Assembly (NCBI RefSeq): GCF_026240905.1
Contig: NZ_JAPEVI010000003.1
Location: 1,426,001 to 1,490,000, forward strand
Direction of reading: 5' to 3'
DNA: 64,000 nucleotides
From: Roseibium salinum
Lineage (GTDB): Bacteria > Pseudomonadota > Alphaproteobacteria > Rhizobiales > Stappiaceae
The notes below the pieces were generated by a model. It was not told the DNA's origin and did no database searches. It worked only from the letters and a program-made list of their open reading frames with translations. Below, one piece after another: positions 34,193 to 43,339 of this stretch (the first letter of the stretch is position 1; every line of letters begins with the position of its first letter). A program made the position numbers and the translations under genes.

Positions 34193-35539
34193 TCATACGC
34201 CGTTGTTGCACGCACCCAGTTCGCCGCCGAGCATGTCGGCCGGATACTCGACCTGGGCCCGCGGGGTCACTTCCACGACTTCGAGAAGGTCGAACTGTGA
34301 GGTCGGGTTATCCTTACCCTTCACGACCAGAACGTCCTTGAAGCACTGGTGGTCTTCAGCGCGATAGAGGGTGGGGCCGTTGCCCATCCCGTCGAACTCG
34401 AAGCCTTCCAGGGCCGCTGCAATCGCGCAGGGCTCAAAGGTTCCTGCCCGCTGCGCAGCATCCGCATAAAGCAGCGCCTGGACGTAGCAGGTGTGCGCGG
34501 CCTGGCTCGGCGGGAAGCCGTATTCCTGGCCGAAGGACTTCACGAAAGCCTTGGAGCCTTCGTCCTGCAGCGACCAGTGCCAGTTGGTGGATCCGAAAAT
34601 GCCCTTCACGTTCTCGCCGGCACCCTGAGCCATCAGGCGTGAATAGAGCGGAACGACGATGGTGAATTCCTTGCCGTTGACCTGCTTGTCGCGCAGTCCG
34701 AACTGGACCGCCTGGGTCAGCGAGTTCACCATGTCCTTGCCGTAGTGGTTCAGAACCAGAACGTCGGCACCGGAGTTCAGAACCGGGGTGAGGTACTGCG
34801 AGAAGTCGCCTGCACCGAGCGGCGTGCGGACGGCAGCAACCGTCTCCCAGCCCATGTCTTCGGTGTATTTCTTGATCGATTCTTCCTGCGACCAGCCCCA
34901 GGTGTAGTCAGCGGTCAGGTGGTAGGCCTTGCGGTCGGTGCCGTAGTTGTTCTTCAGCACGGGAGCCAGGGCCGAACCGGTCATTTCCGTGTTGAAGAAG
35001 TGACGGAAACCGTTCTTGCGCTTGTCCTTGCCGGTTGTGTCGTTCGAGTGGGTGAGACCGGCCATGAAGATGACGCCGGCTTCCTGGCAGAGCGACTGCA
35101 CCGCGACTGCCACACCGGAGGACGAACCGCCGGTGATCATGATGGCGCCGTCCTTTTCGATCATGCGCTTTGCGGATGCGCGGGCGGCATCGGACTTGGT
35201 TTGCGTGTCACCGGTGACGAAGGCAACTTTCTTGCCGTTCACGCCGTTGCCCTGCAGTTCCTTGGACGAGAACGTGTTGAGAAGACCGCCGTCTCCTTCG
35301 CCGTTCAGGTGCTTGACGGCCAACTGGTAAGCGCGCAGTTCGTCTGCACCTTCGTCCGCATAGGCACCGGTTTGCGGAACGTTAAAACCGAAAACAACAT
35401 CAGACCCTGTCGGCTCGTTCAGATAGCCCTGCGACCATGCGCGGCTGGTGATGATGGTCGGCGTTGCCAAGGCAACACCACCCATTGCGCCAGCACGCAG
35501 AATAGAACGGCGATTAAGGGGTTTACGAATAAAGCTCAT
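34193..35539 (-). CDS. ABC transporter substrate-binding protein (branched-chain amino acid/amide type)
   Basis: A 448-residue periplasmic binding protein from ATG 35539, preceded by GGAGG. The leader has a twin-arginine-like N-R-R-S-I-L-R-A-G-A-M-G-G with cleavage near S-R-A-W-S-Q. The mature protein is a Leu/Ile/Val-type type I fold: F-G-F-N-V-P-Q-T-G-A-Y-A-D-E-G, G-G-S-S-S-G-V-A-V-A and Y-T-W-G-W-S. Ligand is uncertain; related proteins bind branched-chain amino acids, amides or urea. It leads the five-gene importer operon. The upstream 487 bp hold two candidate operators. Confidence 0.9.
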   Translation of the reverse strand: MSFIRKPLNRRSILRAGAMGGVALATPTIITSRAWSQGYLNEPTGSDVVFGFNVPQTGAYADEGADELRAYQLAVKHLNGEGDGGLLNTFSSKELQGNGVNGKKVAFVTGDTQTKSDAARASAKRMIEKDGAIMITGGSSSGVAVAVQSLCQEAGVIFMAGLTHSNDTTGKDKRKNGFRHFFNTEMTGSALAPVLKNNYGTDRKAYHLTADYTWGWSQEESIKKYTEDMGWETVAAVRTPLGAGDFSQYLTPVLNSGADVLVLNHYGKDMVNSLTQAVQFGLRDKQVNGKEFTIVVPLYSRLMAQGAGENVKGIFGSTNWHWSLQDEGSKAFVKSFGQEYGFPPSQAAHTCYVQALLYADAAQRAGTFEPCAIAAALEGFEFDGMGNGPTLYRAEDHQCFKDVLVVKGKDNPTSQFDLLEVVEVTPRAQVEYPADMLGGELGACNNGV

Positions 35540-36026
35540 ACTTTCCTCCCAGAAAGGCGCGGCGGGTCCACCTCGGCCCCACCTGCTATATCTGTCCAGC
35601 CGCAAGCAGTTCTGGTCCGTTCTTTGTCCGGATCTCCGGCACTCCAAAAGCCAAAACTGCAAGCTTCGATGACTGTAGAAAAATCAAACACTAAACAGCA
35701 ATACGACTATCGACGCGCACGCTGCCTCCCCCTATTAGACTTTGGAAGTAAACATTTCGGAATCGCGTGAACTCGCAATTACATCTATTGCATTGCAGCA
35801 TCGCAATTTTTACAGCTTTACATTAACTTAGCTCAAGACAATATTGCAGCGCGAAATTCCTTTGACGTAATAGTCAATTACGGACAAGCTTCAATGGCTT
35901 AGACCAAAGTTTTATGTGGGCACAAGAAGCCTGATCCGGCAGTAAAATTGACGCTGGATCGCCAATGCAGGTATTGTCCGGGCTCTCGTTTTTCTTTTGA
36001 ATTTTCCGGCAACCGGACCGATTCTC
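35540..36026. promoter_or_regulatory. A+T-rich divergent regulatory region with inverted repeats
   Basis: This 487 bp gap has no credible gene. It holds GCAAT-N7-ATTGC directly abutting ATTGC-N6-GCAAT (35775-35807), a paired inverted array. It also holds a palindrome TTGAC-N6-GTCAA at 35862-35877. Both look like transcription-factor operators serving the importer operon (minus) or the PPOX gene (plus). The factors are not identified. Confidence 0.4.
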
Positions 36027-36635
36027 ATGACCATTCTGTCTTCCCTGGACGCACTTCACGCGCATTACGGCATGGCCGGCGAAGCCTCGCTCATCAAGGA
36101 AATCGGCCATTTAAGTCCGGCTTATCGGGACATTGTCGAAGCCTCGTCCTTCTGTGCCCTTGCGACTTGCGGTCCGGAAGGACTGGACTGCTCTCCCAGA
36201 GGAGATGACGGCATGGTGGTCCGGATCCGGGACGACAAGACCTTGCTGATGCCGGACCGGCGCGGAAACAACAGGATCGATTCCCTGCGCAACATTGTCC
36301 GCGATCCGCGCGTCTCCCTGATGTTCATGGTCCCCGGCTGGAACAATGTTCTGAGAATCAACGGTCAGGCGGCCATTTCCGTGGAGCCGGACCTGCTCGC
36401 CTCCTTTGAGAAGGACGGGAACCCGCCCCGGTCGGTCATCGTCGTCACGATCGAAAGGATTTACTTCCAATGCGCGCGGGCCATCATGCGCGCCGGCCTT
36501 TGGAATCCGGATGTCCGGATCGGCAAGGGAGATCTGCCGACGCCGGGACGCATCCTGCAGGAAATCAAGGAAGGCTTCGACGGCGAAACCTACGATAAAG
36601 AATGGCCGGAGCGCGCCGCCAAAAGCATGTGGTAA
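36027..36635 (+). CDS. PPOX-family FMN-binding flavoprotein (MSMEG_1061-like)
   Basis: A 202-residue protein from ATG 36027; the open frame extends ten codons upstream to 35997, and neither start has a clear ribosome-binding site. It is a split-barrel flavin fold with C-S-P-R-G-D, L-L-M-P-D-R-R-G-N-N-R-I-D-S-L-R-N-I and D-P-R-V-S-L-M-F. It ends W-P-E-R-A-A-K-S-M-W. These match the MSMEG_1061-type pyridoxamine-phosphate-oxidase-like proteins, whose substrates are mostly unknown. It stands alone, 131 bp before the M3 peptidase gene. Confidence 0.85.
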   Translation: MTILSSLDALHAHYGMAGEASLIKEIGHLSPAYRDIVEASSFCALATCGPEGLDCSPRGDDGMVVRIRDDKTLLMPDRRGNNRIDSLRNIVRDPRVSLMFMVPGWNNVLRINGQAAISVEPDLLASFEKDGNPPRSVIVVTIERIYFQCARAIMRAGLWNPDVRIGKGDLPTPGRILQEIKEGFDGETYDKEWPERAAKSMW

Positions 36636-36766
36636 GACCCCGCAGGCGGCGAGGCCTTCCGGCGACTTGCCGGATGCGCCTTGCCGCTGCAATCAGGCTC
36701 TTGGAAGCTGGCGAAAGACGCTCCATATCTGACCAACGCCCAATTCAACTCTTTCCCGAGGATTCC

Positions 36767-38809
36767 ATGACCGCCAATCCGCTGCTCGCCGACTGGACCA
36801 CACCGTTCCAACTGCCGCCATTTTCGGAAATCGAACCAGCCCATTTCGAAAGCGCTTTCAAAACAGCGATGGCGGAAGCGCGCAGGGAGATCGACGAGAT
36901 TGCCGGGCAGGACGGCGAGCCGACTTTCGAGAACACCGTCGTCGCCCTGGAAAAATCCGGCAGGCAGCTGACGAGGGTCGCCCGCGTGTTTTTCAACCTG
37001 ACCGGCGCCCACACCAACGAGGCACTGCAGAAAATCGAACGCGACATCGCGCCGAAACTGGCCAGGCATTCGTCGGACACGCTGTTGAACACAAGGCTTT
37101 ACGATCGGATCGCATCCCTTTGGGAACAGCGCGAAAGCCTGGGCCTCAATGAAGAAGATGCCATGGTACTGGAGCGGTACCAGAAAATGTTTCAGCGTGC
37201 CGGCGCCGGTCTCGACGAGACGGGAAAGGCCCGCATCGCGGAAATCTCCCAGCGGCTGGCGACGCTCGGCACCCAGTTCTCCCAGAACGTCCTGAAGGAC
37301 GAGTCGGACTTTCAACTGGTCCTCGAGACGGCTGAAGACCGGGCCGGGCTGCCCGATTTCCTGCTGACCGCGGCGGCCGAGGCGGCCGCGGAGCGCGGGC
37401 TGGAAGGCAAGCATGTGATCACCCTCTCCCGCTCGTCGATCGTGCCGTTCCTGCAGTTTTCCACCAACCGGAGCCTGCGGGAAGAGGCCTTCAAGGGCTG
37501 GACAGCCCGCGGGGAAAACGGCGGCGGGACCGATAACAGCGAGATCATCACCGAAACGCTCGCGCTGCGCGCCGAAAAAGCCGCCCTGCTCGGCTTCGAG
37601 AACTTTGCCGCCTACAAACTCGACGACACGATGGCCAAGACGCCCGACAATGTCCGGGGGCTCCTGACAAGGGTCTGGGAACCGGCTGTGATGCAGGCGC
37701 GCGAGGAGGAAGCCAAGCTCGCGGAGATGGCGCGCAGCCGCGGAGAGAATCACGAGATCGAAGCGTGGGACTGGCGGTTCTATTCCGAGAAGGTTCGTAA
37801 CGCCGAGCACGATCTCGATGAGGCGGAGCTGAAGCCCTATCTGCAGCTCGACAACATCATTCAGGCCGCATTCGACACCGCCGGCCGCCTCTTCGGCCTT
37901 TCCTTCGAGGAAATCAAGGGACTGCCGGTGTATCACCCGGACGTACGTGCGTTTGAGGTGAAGGACCGGCACGGCAGGCATGTCGGTCTTTTCCTGGGAG
38001 ACTACTACGCCCGCTCCTCAAAGCGCTCCGGTGCCTGGATGAGCGCCTTCCGTTCTCAGCACAGGCTGGACGGCGAAGTTACCCCCATCATCGTCAACGT
38101 GATGAACTTCTCCAAAGGCGCTCGCGGCGAGGCAACGCTGCTCACCTTCGACGATGCCCGCACGCTGTTCCACGAATTCGGCCACGGCCTGCACGGATTG
38201 TTGTCGAATGTGACCTACCCGATCATCTCAGGAACGGGAGTCGCCCGCGATTTCGTCGAGCTTCCGTCCCAGCTTTACGAGCACTGGCTGTCGGAACCGG
38301 AGGTTCTTTCGCGGTTCGCCGTTCACTACAGAACCGGCGAACCGATGCCGAAGCCCCTCCTCGACAAACTGCTGGCCGCAGCCAACTTCAACAAGGGGTT
38401 CGAAACGGTCGAATACACCGCGTCCGCCCTTGTTGATCTGGAGCTGCATCTTATTGGCGATCCGGCGCAGTTGGACATCGCGGAATTCGAGCGTCGGGAG
38501 CTTGCCAGGATCGGCATGCCCAAGGCGATCACGCTGCGTCACCGCATACCGCATTTTCAGCATGTGTTTTCCGGCGACGGGTATTCGGCCGGTTACTACA
38601 GCTACATGTGGTCGGAGGTGATGGATGCGGATGCCTATGGAGCCTTTGAGGAAACGAGCGACCCCTTCGACCCGGCGACGGCGGAAAGGCTCCTGACCTG
38701 CATCTATTCCGCGGGAGGGCGGCAGGATCCGGAAGAAGCGTATATCGCCTTCAGGGGACGCGCACCGAAGATCGACGCCCTTCTCAGGAAACGCGGCTTT
38801 GCCGCATAG
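36767..38809 (+). CDS. M3-family zinc metallopeptidase (peptidyl-dipeptidase Dcp / oligopeptidase A type)
   Basis: A 680-residue cytoplasmic peptidase from ATG 36767 with GAGG six bases upstream (the frame is open back to 36602). The zinc motif H469-E-F-G-H473 is followed by G-L-H-G-L-L-S-N-V and R-D-F-V-E-L-P-S-Q. Y-S-A-G-Y-Y-S-Y near residue 610 is the M3 substrate-binding tyrosine region. The S-G-T-G-V-A-R-D and E-H-W patterns favour Dcp, which removes C-terminal dipeptides from oligopeptides. No signal peptide. The DUF423 gene follows after 38 bp. Confidence 0.9.
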   Translation: MTANPLLADWTTPFQLPPFSEIEPAHFESAFKTAMAEARREIDEIAGQDGEPTFENTVVALEKSGRQLTRVARVFFNLTGAHTNEALQKIERDIAPKLARHSSDTLLNTRLYDRIASLWEQRESLGLNEEDAMVLERYQKMFQRAGAGLDETGKARIAEISQRLATLGTQFSQNVLKDESDFQLVLETAEDRAGLPDFLLTAAAEAAAERGLEGKHVITLSRSSIVPFLQFSTNRSLREEAFKGWTARGENGGGTDNSEIITETLALRAEKAALLGFENFAAYKLDDTMAKTPDNVRGLLTRVWEPAVMQAREEEAKLAEMARSRGENHEIEAWDWRFYSEKVRNAEHDLDEAELKPYLQLDNIIQAAFDTAGRLFGLSFEEIKGLPVYHPDVRAFEVKDRHGRHVGLFLGDYYARSSKRSGAWMSAFRSQHRLDGEVTPIIVNVMNFSKGARGEATLLTFDDARTLFHEFGHGLHGLLSNVTYPIISGTGVARDFVELPSQLYEHWLSEPEVLSRFAVHYRTGEPMPKPLLDKLLAAANFNKGFETVEYTASALVDLELHLIGDPAQLDIAEFERRELARIGMPKAITLRHRIPHFQHVFSGDGYSAGYYSYMWSEVMDADAYGAFEETSDPFDPATAERLLTCIYSAGGRQDPEEAYIAFRGRAPKIDALLRKRGFAA

Positions 38810-38847
38810 TGGACACCGGCCACAGCGGATCAACAGGTTCTGACCCC

Positions 38848-39234
38848 ATGCCCCACCCATCGGCACACAGCTCTGGTTTCTTGCGGATCTGCCTTGTTCT
38901 CTCCGGCCTGACGGGTGCGCTTGGCGTCGCCAGCCTCGCCCTCTCCGCGCATGCAACCGCCTCGCCGCTCCTTGCGACCGCGGCCCAGATGCTGCTGTTC
39001 CATGCGCCCGTCTTCCTCGGGCTCGGCGCAGTGTCACAGACACGCAGGCTGCCTCTTCTGCCGGCTGTTCCCATCCTGCTGTCGCTGGGACTGATCCTTT
39101 TCTGCAGCGACCTGTATTCCCGCGTCGTATTGGAGCACAGGCTTTTTGCAATGGCGGCGCCGACAGGCGGCATGCTGGTCATATCGAGCTGGATGGCGCT
39201 CGCACTCAGCGCCGTGCGCATCTTGCCCAGATAG
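38848..39234 (+). CDS. DUF423-family small membrane protein
   Basis: A 128-residue protein with four predicted transmembrane helices and the family pattern L-S-G-L-T-G-A-L-G-V-A-x-x-A-L-S-A-H followed by A-A-Q-M-L-L-F-H-A. Function is unknown. I prefer ATG 38848; an in-frame start at 38809 overlapping the M3 stop would add 13 polar residues. It probably shares the M3 peptidase transcript. Confidence 0.8.
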   Translation: MPHPSAHSSGFLRICLVLSGLTGALGVASLALSAHATASPLLATAAQMLLFHAPVFLGLGAVSQTRRLPLLPAVPILLSLGLILFCSDLYSRVVLEHRLFAMAAPTGGMLVISSWMALALSAVRILPR

Positions 39235-39275
39235 ACAAGACAGCCTGTCGGGCGGCCCCAGGCTACGTCCGCACC

Positions 39276-40112
39276 CTACGGCCGGTTTACGTTCAGCCGT
39301 TCGGCATGCCAGGCCACATGGTCCCGTGCGAAGGTCGACACGAAATAGTAGGAATGGTCGTAGCCTTTCTGCAGCCGGTATTCATGCGCCGTCCTTGTTT
39401 CCACGAGCGCGGCCACCAGAGACTCAGGTCTCAGGAGATCGTAAAACTGGTCGTCTGCGCCCTGATCGATCAGAACATCGCCGCTCCAGCCCTTGTCCCT
39501 CAGCACCAGGGAAGCATCGTGAGCGGTCCACAGGCTTTCATCGCTCCCCAGATAGGCGCCCAGTTGCTTGCGGCCCCAGTCCGACCCGGTGGGGTTGGCG
39601 ATGGGCGAAAAGGCGGAGAGCGACTGATAGTGGCCGGGATATTTCATGGCCAGCGTCAGCGCACCATGGCCCCCCATGGAATGGCCCGTTATGCCGTGGT
39701 GAACGGAGACTTCGAATTTCTCGGTCACCAGATCCCGCAATTCGCTGGCGACATAGGTTTCCATCTGGAAATTCGATTTCCACGGTGCCTCGGTCGCATT
39801 CACGTAGAACCCGGCGCCCTGCCCCAGATCGTAGGCCTCGTCATCGGCAACGCCCTGGCCGCGAGGGCTTGTATCGGGAAAGACAATCGCGATTCCGAAC
39901 TCGGACGCATGAGCCTGAAGCCCCGCTTTCACCATGGCATTTTCGTGGGTGCAGGTCAGGCCGGAAAGGTACCAGAGGCAGGGCACAGGTTCGTTCCACG
40001 CCTGCCGCGGCATGTAGACGGCGAAAGTCATCTCGCAGTCGCAAACCTCCGACATGTGAGTGTAGACACCCTGAACGCCACCGAAAGACCTGTTTTCCGA
40101 AACTGTTTTCAT
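39276..40112 (-). CDS. fghA: S-formylglutathione hydrolase
   Basis: A 278-residue alpha/beta hydrolase from ATG 40112, with GAGG upstream. It has the esterase-D features L-S-G-L-T-C-T-H-E-N and nucleophile loop G-H-S-M-G-G-H-G-A-L. The catalytic Asp lies in D-Q-G-A-D-D-Q-F, and the His in G-Y-D-H-S-Y-Y-F. It hydrolyses S-formylglutathione to formate and glutathione, the second step of glutathione-dependent formaldehyde oxidation. The first enzyme is encoded just upstream (40279-41391) beyond a terminator-like hairpin. Both lie opposite the sarcosine oxidase genes that generate formaldehyde. Confidence 0.95.
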   Translation of the reverse strand: MKTVSENRSFGGVQGVYTHMSEVCDCEMTFAVYMPRQAWNEPVPCLWYLSGLTCTHENAMVKAGLQAHASEFGIAIVFPDTSPRGQGVADDEAYDLGQGAGFYVNATEAPWKSNFQMETYVASELRDLVTEKFEVSVHHGITGHSMGGHGALTLAMKYPGHYQSLSAFSPIANPTGSDWGRKQLGAYLGSDESLWTAHDASLVLRDKGWSGDVLIDQGADDQFYDLLRPESLVAALVETRTAHEYRLQKGYDHSYYFVSTFARDHVAWHAERLNVNRP

Positions 40113-40146
40113 GAATTCCTCACCCAGCAAAAAATAGCCATTTAAA

Positions 40147-40171
40147 GGCGCGGCCGCCTATGGGCCGCGCC
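40147..40171 (-). terminator. Terminator-like hairpin between class III ADH and fghA
   Basis: GGCGCGGCC (40147-40155), a seven-base loop and GGCCGCGCC (40163-40171) form a 9 bp stem. On the minus strand it is followed by TTTAAATGG. It lies 107 bp after the dehydrogenase stop and 35 bp before fghA. Confidence 0.55.
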
Positions 40172-40278
40172 AACTTCCATGTCAGTCAGCAGAACTGGTT
40201 GCCGGTGTCATGGCAAATGGCACCGAGACAGGATCAAGGTCCTGCAATGGCGCCATGATAGCATGGCCGGCAGCCGGA

Positions 40279-41391
<1,113 letters not shown>

Positions 41392-41766
41392 GAACAAGTC
41401 TCCTGATCAGATGTTCGGGAAAGAGTTACCGTCCCTCGCATTTATTGCAAGGTCTCAAACGACATCTGATGTCCGTAATGCGCAATCGTGACCGGTCAGG
41501 AACCGCGTTGTGCCGGGTGTCCGGCTCCCGGGAGCCGCCGCAATTTGCGGACTGCGGGTGGAACCCAAGGCACAGGCGGACTTTGAGCCAACGCGCCTGA
41601 TCATGACCGCATTGACGTGTTTGCCTCAAGTGCGGTTAGAGTGTTTTGTACTGCTTGCCCGGCATGCATGGCCGCGCTTGGGGATGCACGTGCCGGCGAG
41701 GCGCAGGGTGCCACGAAAGGGCCGGAACCGATCGCAGTCGGTATCAGCAATGGGAGCCGCAGTTTC
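41392..41766. promoter_or_regulatory. Divergent regulatory region between formaldehyde dehydrogenase and sox genes
   Basis: A 375 bp spacer. It contains a perfect 13-base palindrome GACATC-T-GATGTC at 41461-41473 and a perfect 16-base palindrome CGGCTCCCGGGAGCCG at 41522-41537. The first is a good candidate operator for a shared regulator. No gene was recognised in the spacer. Confidence 0.4.
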
Positions 41767-43019
41767 ATGAGGCGCTATTCCTTTCTCGAACTGGCGAAGA
41801 ACGCCTTTTCCGCGCACCGTAACTGGGGCCGCCAGTGGCGGGCTCCGGAACCCAAGCCCGCGTATGACGTGGTGATTGTCGGCGTCGGCGGTCACGGGCT
41901 TGCAACGGCCTATTACCTTGCCAGGGAGCACGGCATCCGGCGTGTGGCAGTCGTGGAGAAAGGTTGGCTCGGCGGCGGCAACACCGGCCGGAATACCACG
42001 ATCGTGCGATCCAACTATCTCTGGGAAGAAAGCGCCGCGCTCTACAATCACGCCATGGGCATGTGGCAGACCCTGTCGCAGGATTTGAATTACAACGTCA
42101 TGTACTCGGCGCGCGGCGTTATGATGCTGGCGCACACCGTTCAGGACCTTCAAGTGACACAGCGGCATATCCATGCCAACCGCCTGGCCGGAGTTCAGAA
42201 CGAGTGGCTGACGCCCGAACAGGCCAAGGAATACTGCCCGCCCCTCAACATCTCCAAAGACATCCGCTATCCGGTGATCGGCGCCGCGCTGCAGCGGGTC
42301 GGTGGCACGGCGCGCCACGATGCGGTGGCATGGGGCTACGCCCGCGCCGCCGATGCCCTGGGCGTCGATATCATCCAGAACTGCGCCGTCACCGGCATAC
42401 GCCGAGGGCAGAACGGAGCGGTGGAAGGGGTTGATACGTCGAGCGGTTTCATCAGGACAAAAAGGTCGGCGTGGTGGCGGCAGGCCACACATCCGTTATC
42501 ATGGACATGGCCGGTGTCCGTTTGCCGCTGAAATCCTTCCCCCTGCAGGCGCTCGTCTCCGAGCCGGTGAAACCGGCCTTCCCGTGCGTGGTCATGTCCA
42601 ACACGATCCACGCCTATATTTCCCAATCGGACAAGGGAGAGCTGGTGATCGGCTCCGGCACCGACCAGTTCATCTCCTATTCCCAGGCGGGCGGCCTCCA
42701 CATCACCAACCATACGATCGAGGCGATTTGCGAACTCTTCCCGCACTTCCGCCGCATGCGCATGCTGCGCAACTGGGGCGGCATCGTCGACGTGACGCCC
42801 GACCGTTCGCCGATCGTCGCCAAGACACCCGTCAAGGGCCTCTATGTGAATTGCGGCTGGGGCACCGGCGGGTTCAAGGCGACACCGGGATCGGGCCATG
42901 TCTTTGCCCATACGATCGCCAGGGACGAGCCGCATCCCATCAACGCACCGTTCACGATAGACCGCTTCCGCACCGGGCGCCTAATCGATGAAGCCGCCGC
43001 CGCCGCTGTGGCGCATTAG
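41767..43019 (+). CDS. soxB: Sarcosine oxidase beta subunit (frameshifted)
   Basis: SoxB is the FAD subunit of heterotetrameric sarcosine oxidase, where sarcosine is oxidised. ATG 41767 has GGGAG nine bases upstream. The first frame has the dinucleotide-binding [10 protein letters not shown] and [12 protein letters not shown]. It derails after S-G-F-I-R-T-K. The next frame carries [10 protein letters not shown] to the end, including the C-terminal N-W-G-G-I-V-D and G-T-G-G-F-K. One more A in the run at 42459-42463 restores K-K-V-G-V-V-A-A-G and a 417-residue protein, the normal length. First gene of soxBDAG. Confidence 0.92.
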
Positions 43020-43033
43020 GGGAGAATTCGTCA

Positions 43034-43339
43034 ATGCTGCTGGTTTACTGCCCCTATTGCGGCACGGAGCGTGCGGAGACCGAGTTCGCCTGCCGCGGCG
43101 AAGCGCATGTCGCCCGCCCCGCCGATCCGACCGACACGACGGACGAGGACTGGGCCGTCTATCTCTACATGCGCAGCAACACGAAGGGTCTATACGCCGA
43201 ACGCTGGCGCCACATCCACGGATGCGGCCGTAACTTCAATGCCGTGCGCGACACGGTCAGCGACAGGTTCCTGAAATTCTACAAGGTCGGCGAACCGATG
43301 CCGGATCTTGATGCGCTCGTCAGGGATGCCAGCAAATGA
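43034..43339 (+). CDS. soxD: Sarcosine oxidase delta subunit
   Basis: A 101-residue zinc-binding subunit. It starts M-L-L-V-Y-C-P-Y-C-G-T and ends its metal site with H-x-x-G-C-G-R-N-F-N, the family signature. The W-x-x-Y-L-Y-x-R-x-N-x-K-G segment is typical. It overlaps soxA by ATGA (43336-43339) and follows soxB by 14 bp. It stabilises the SoxA subunit in the heterotetramer. Confidence 0.95.
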   Translation: MLLVYCPYCGTERAETEFACRGEAHVARPADPTDTTDEDWAVYLYMRSNTKGLYAERWRHIHGCGRNFNAVRDTVSDRFLKFYKVGEPMPDLDALVRDASK

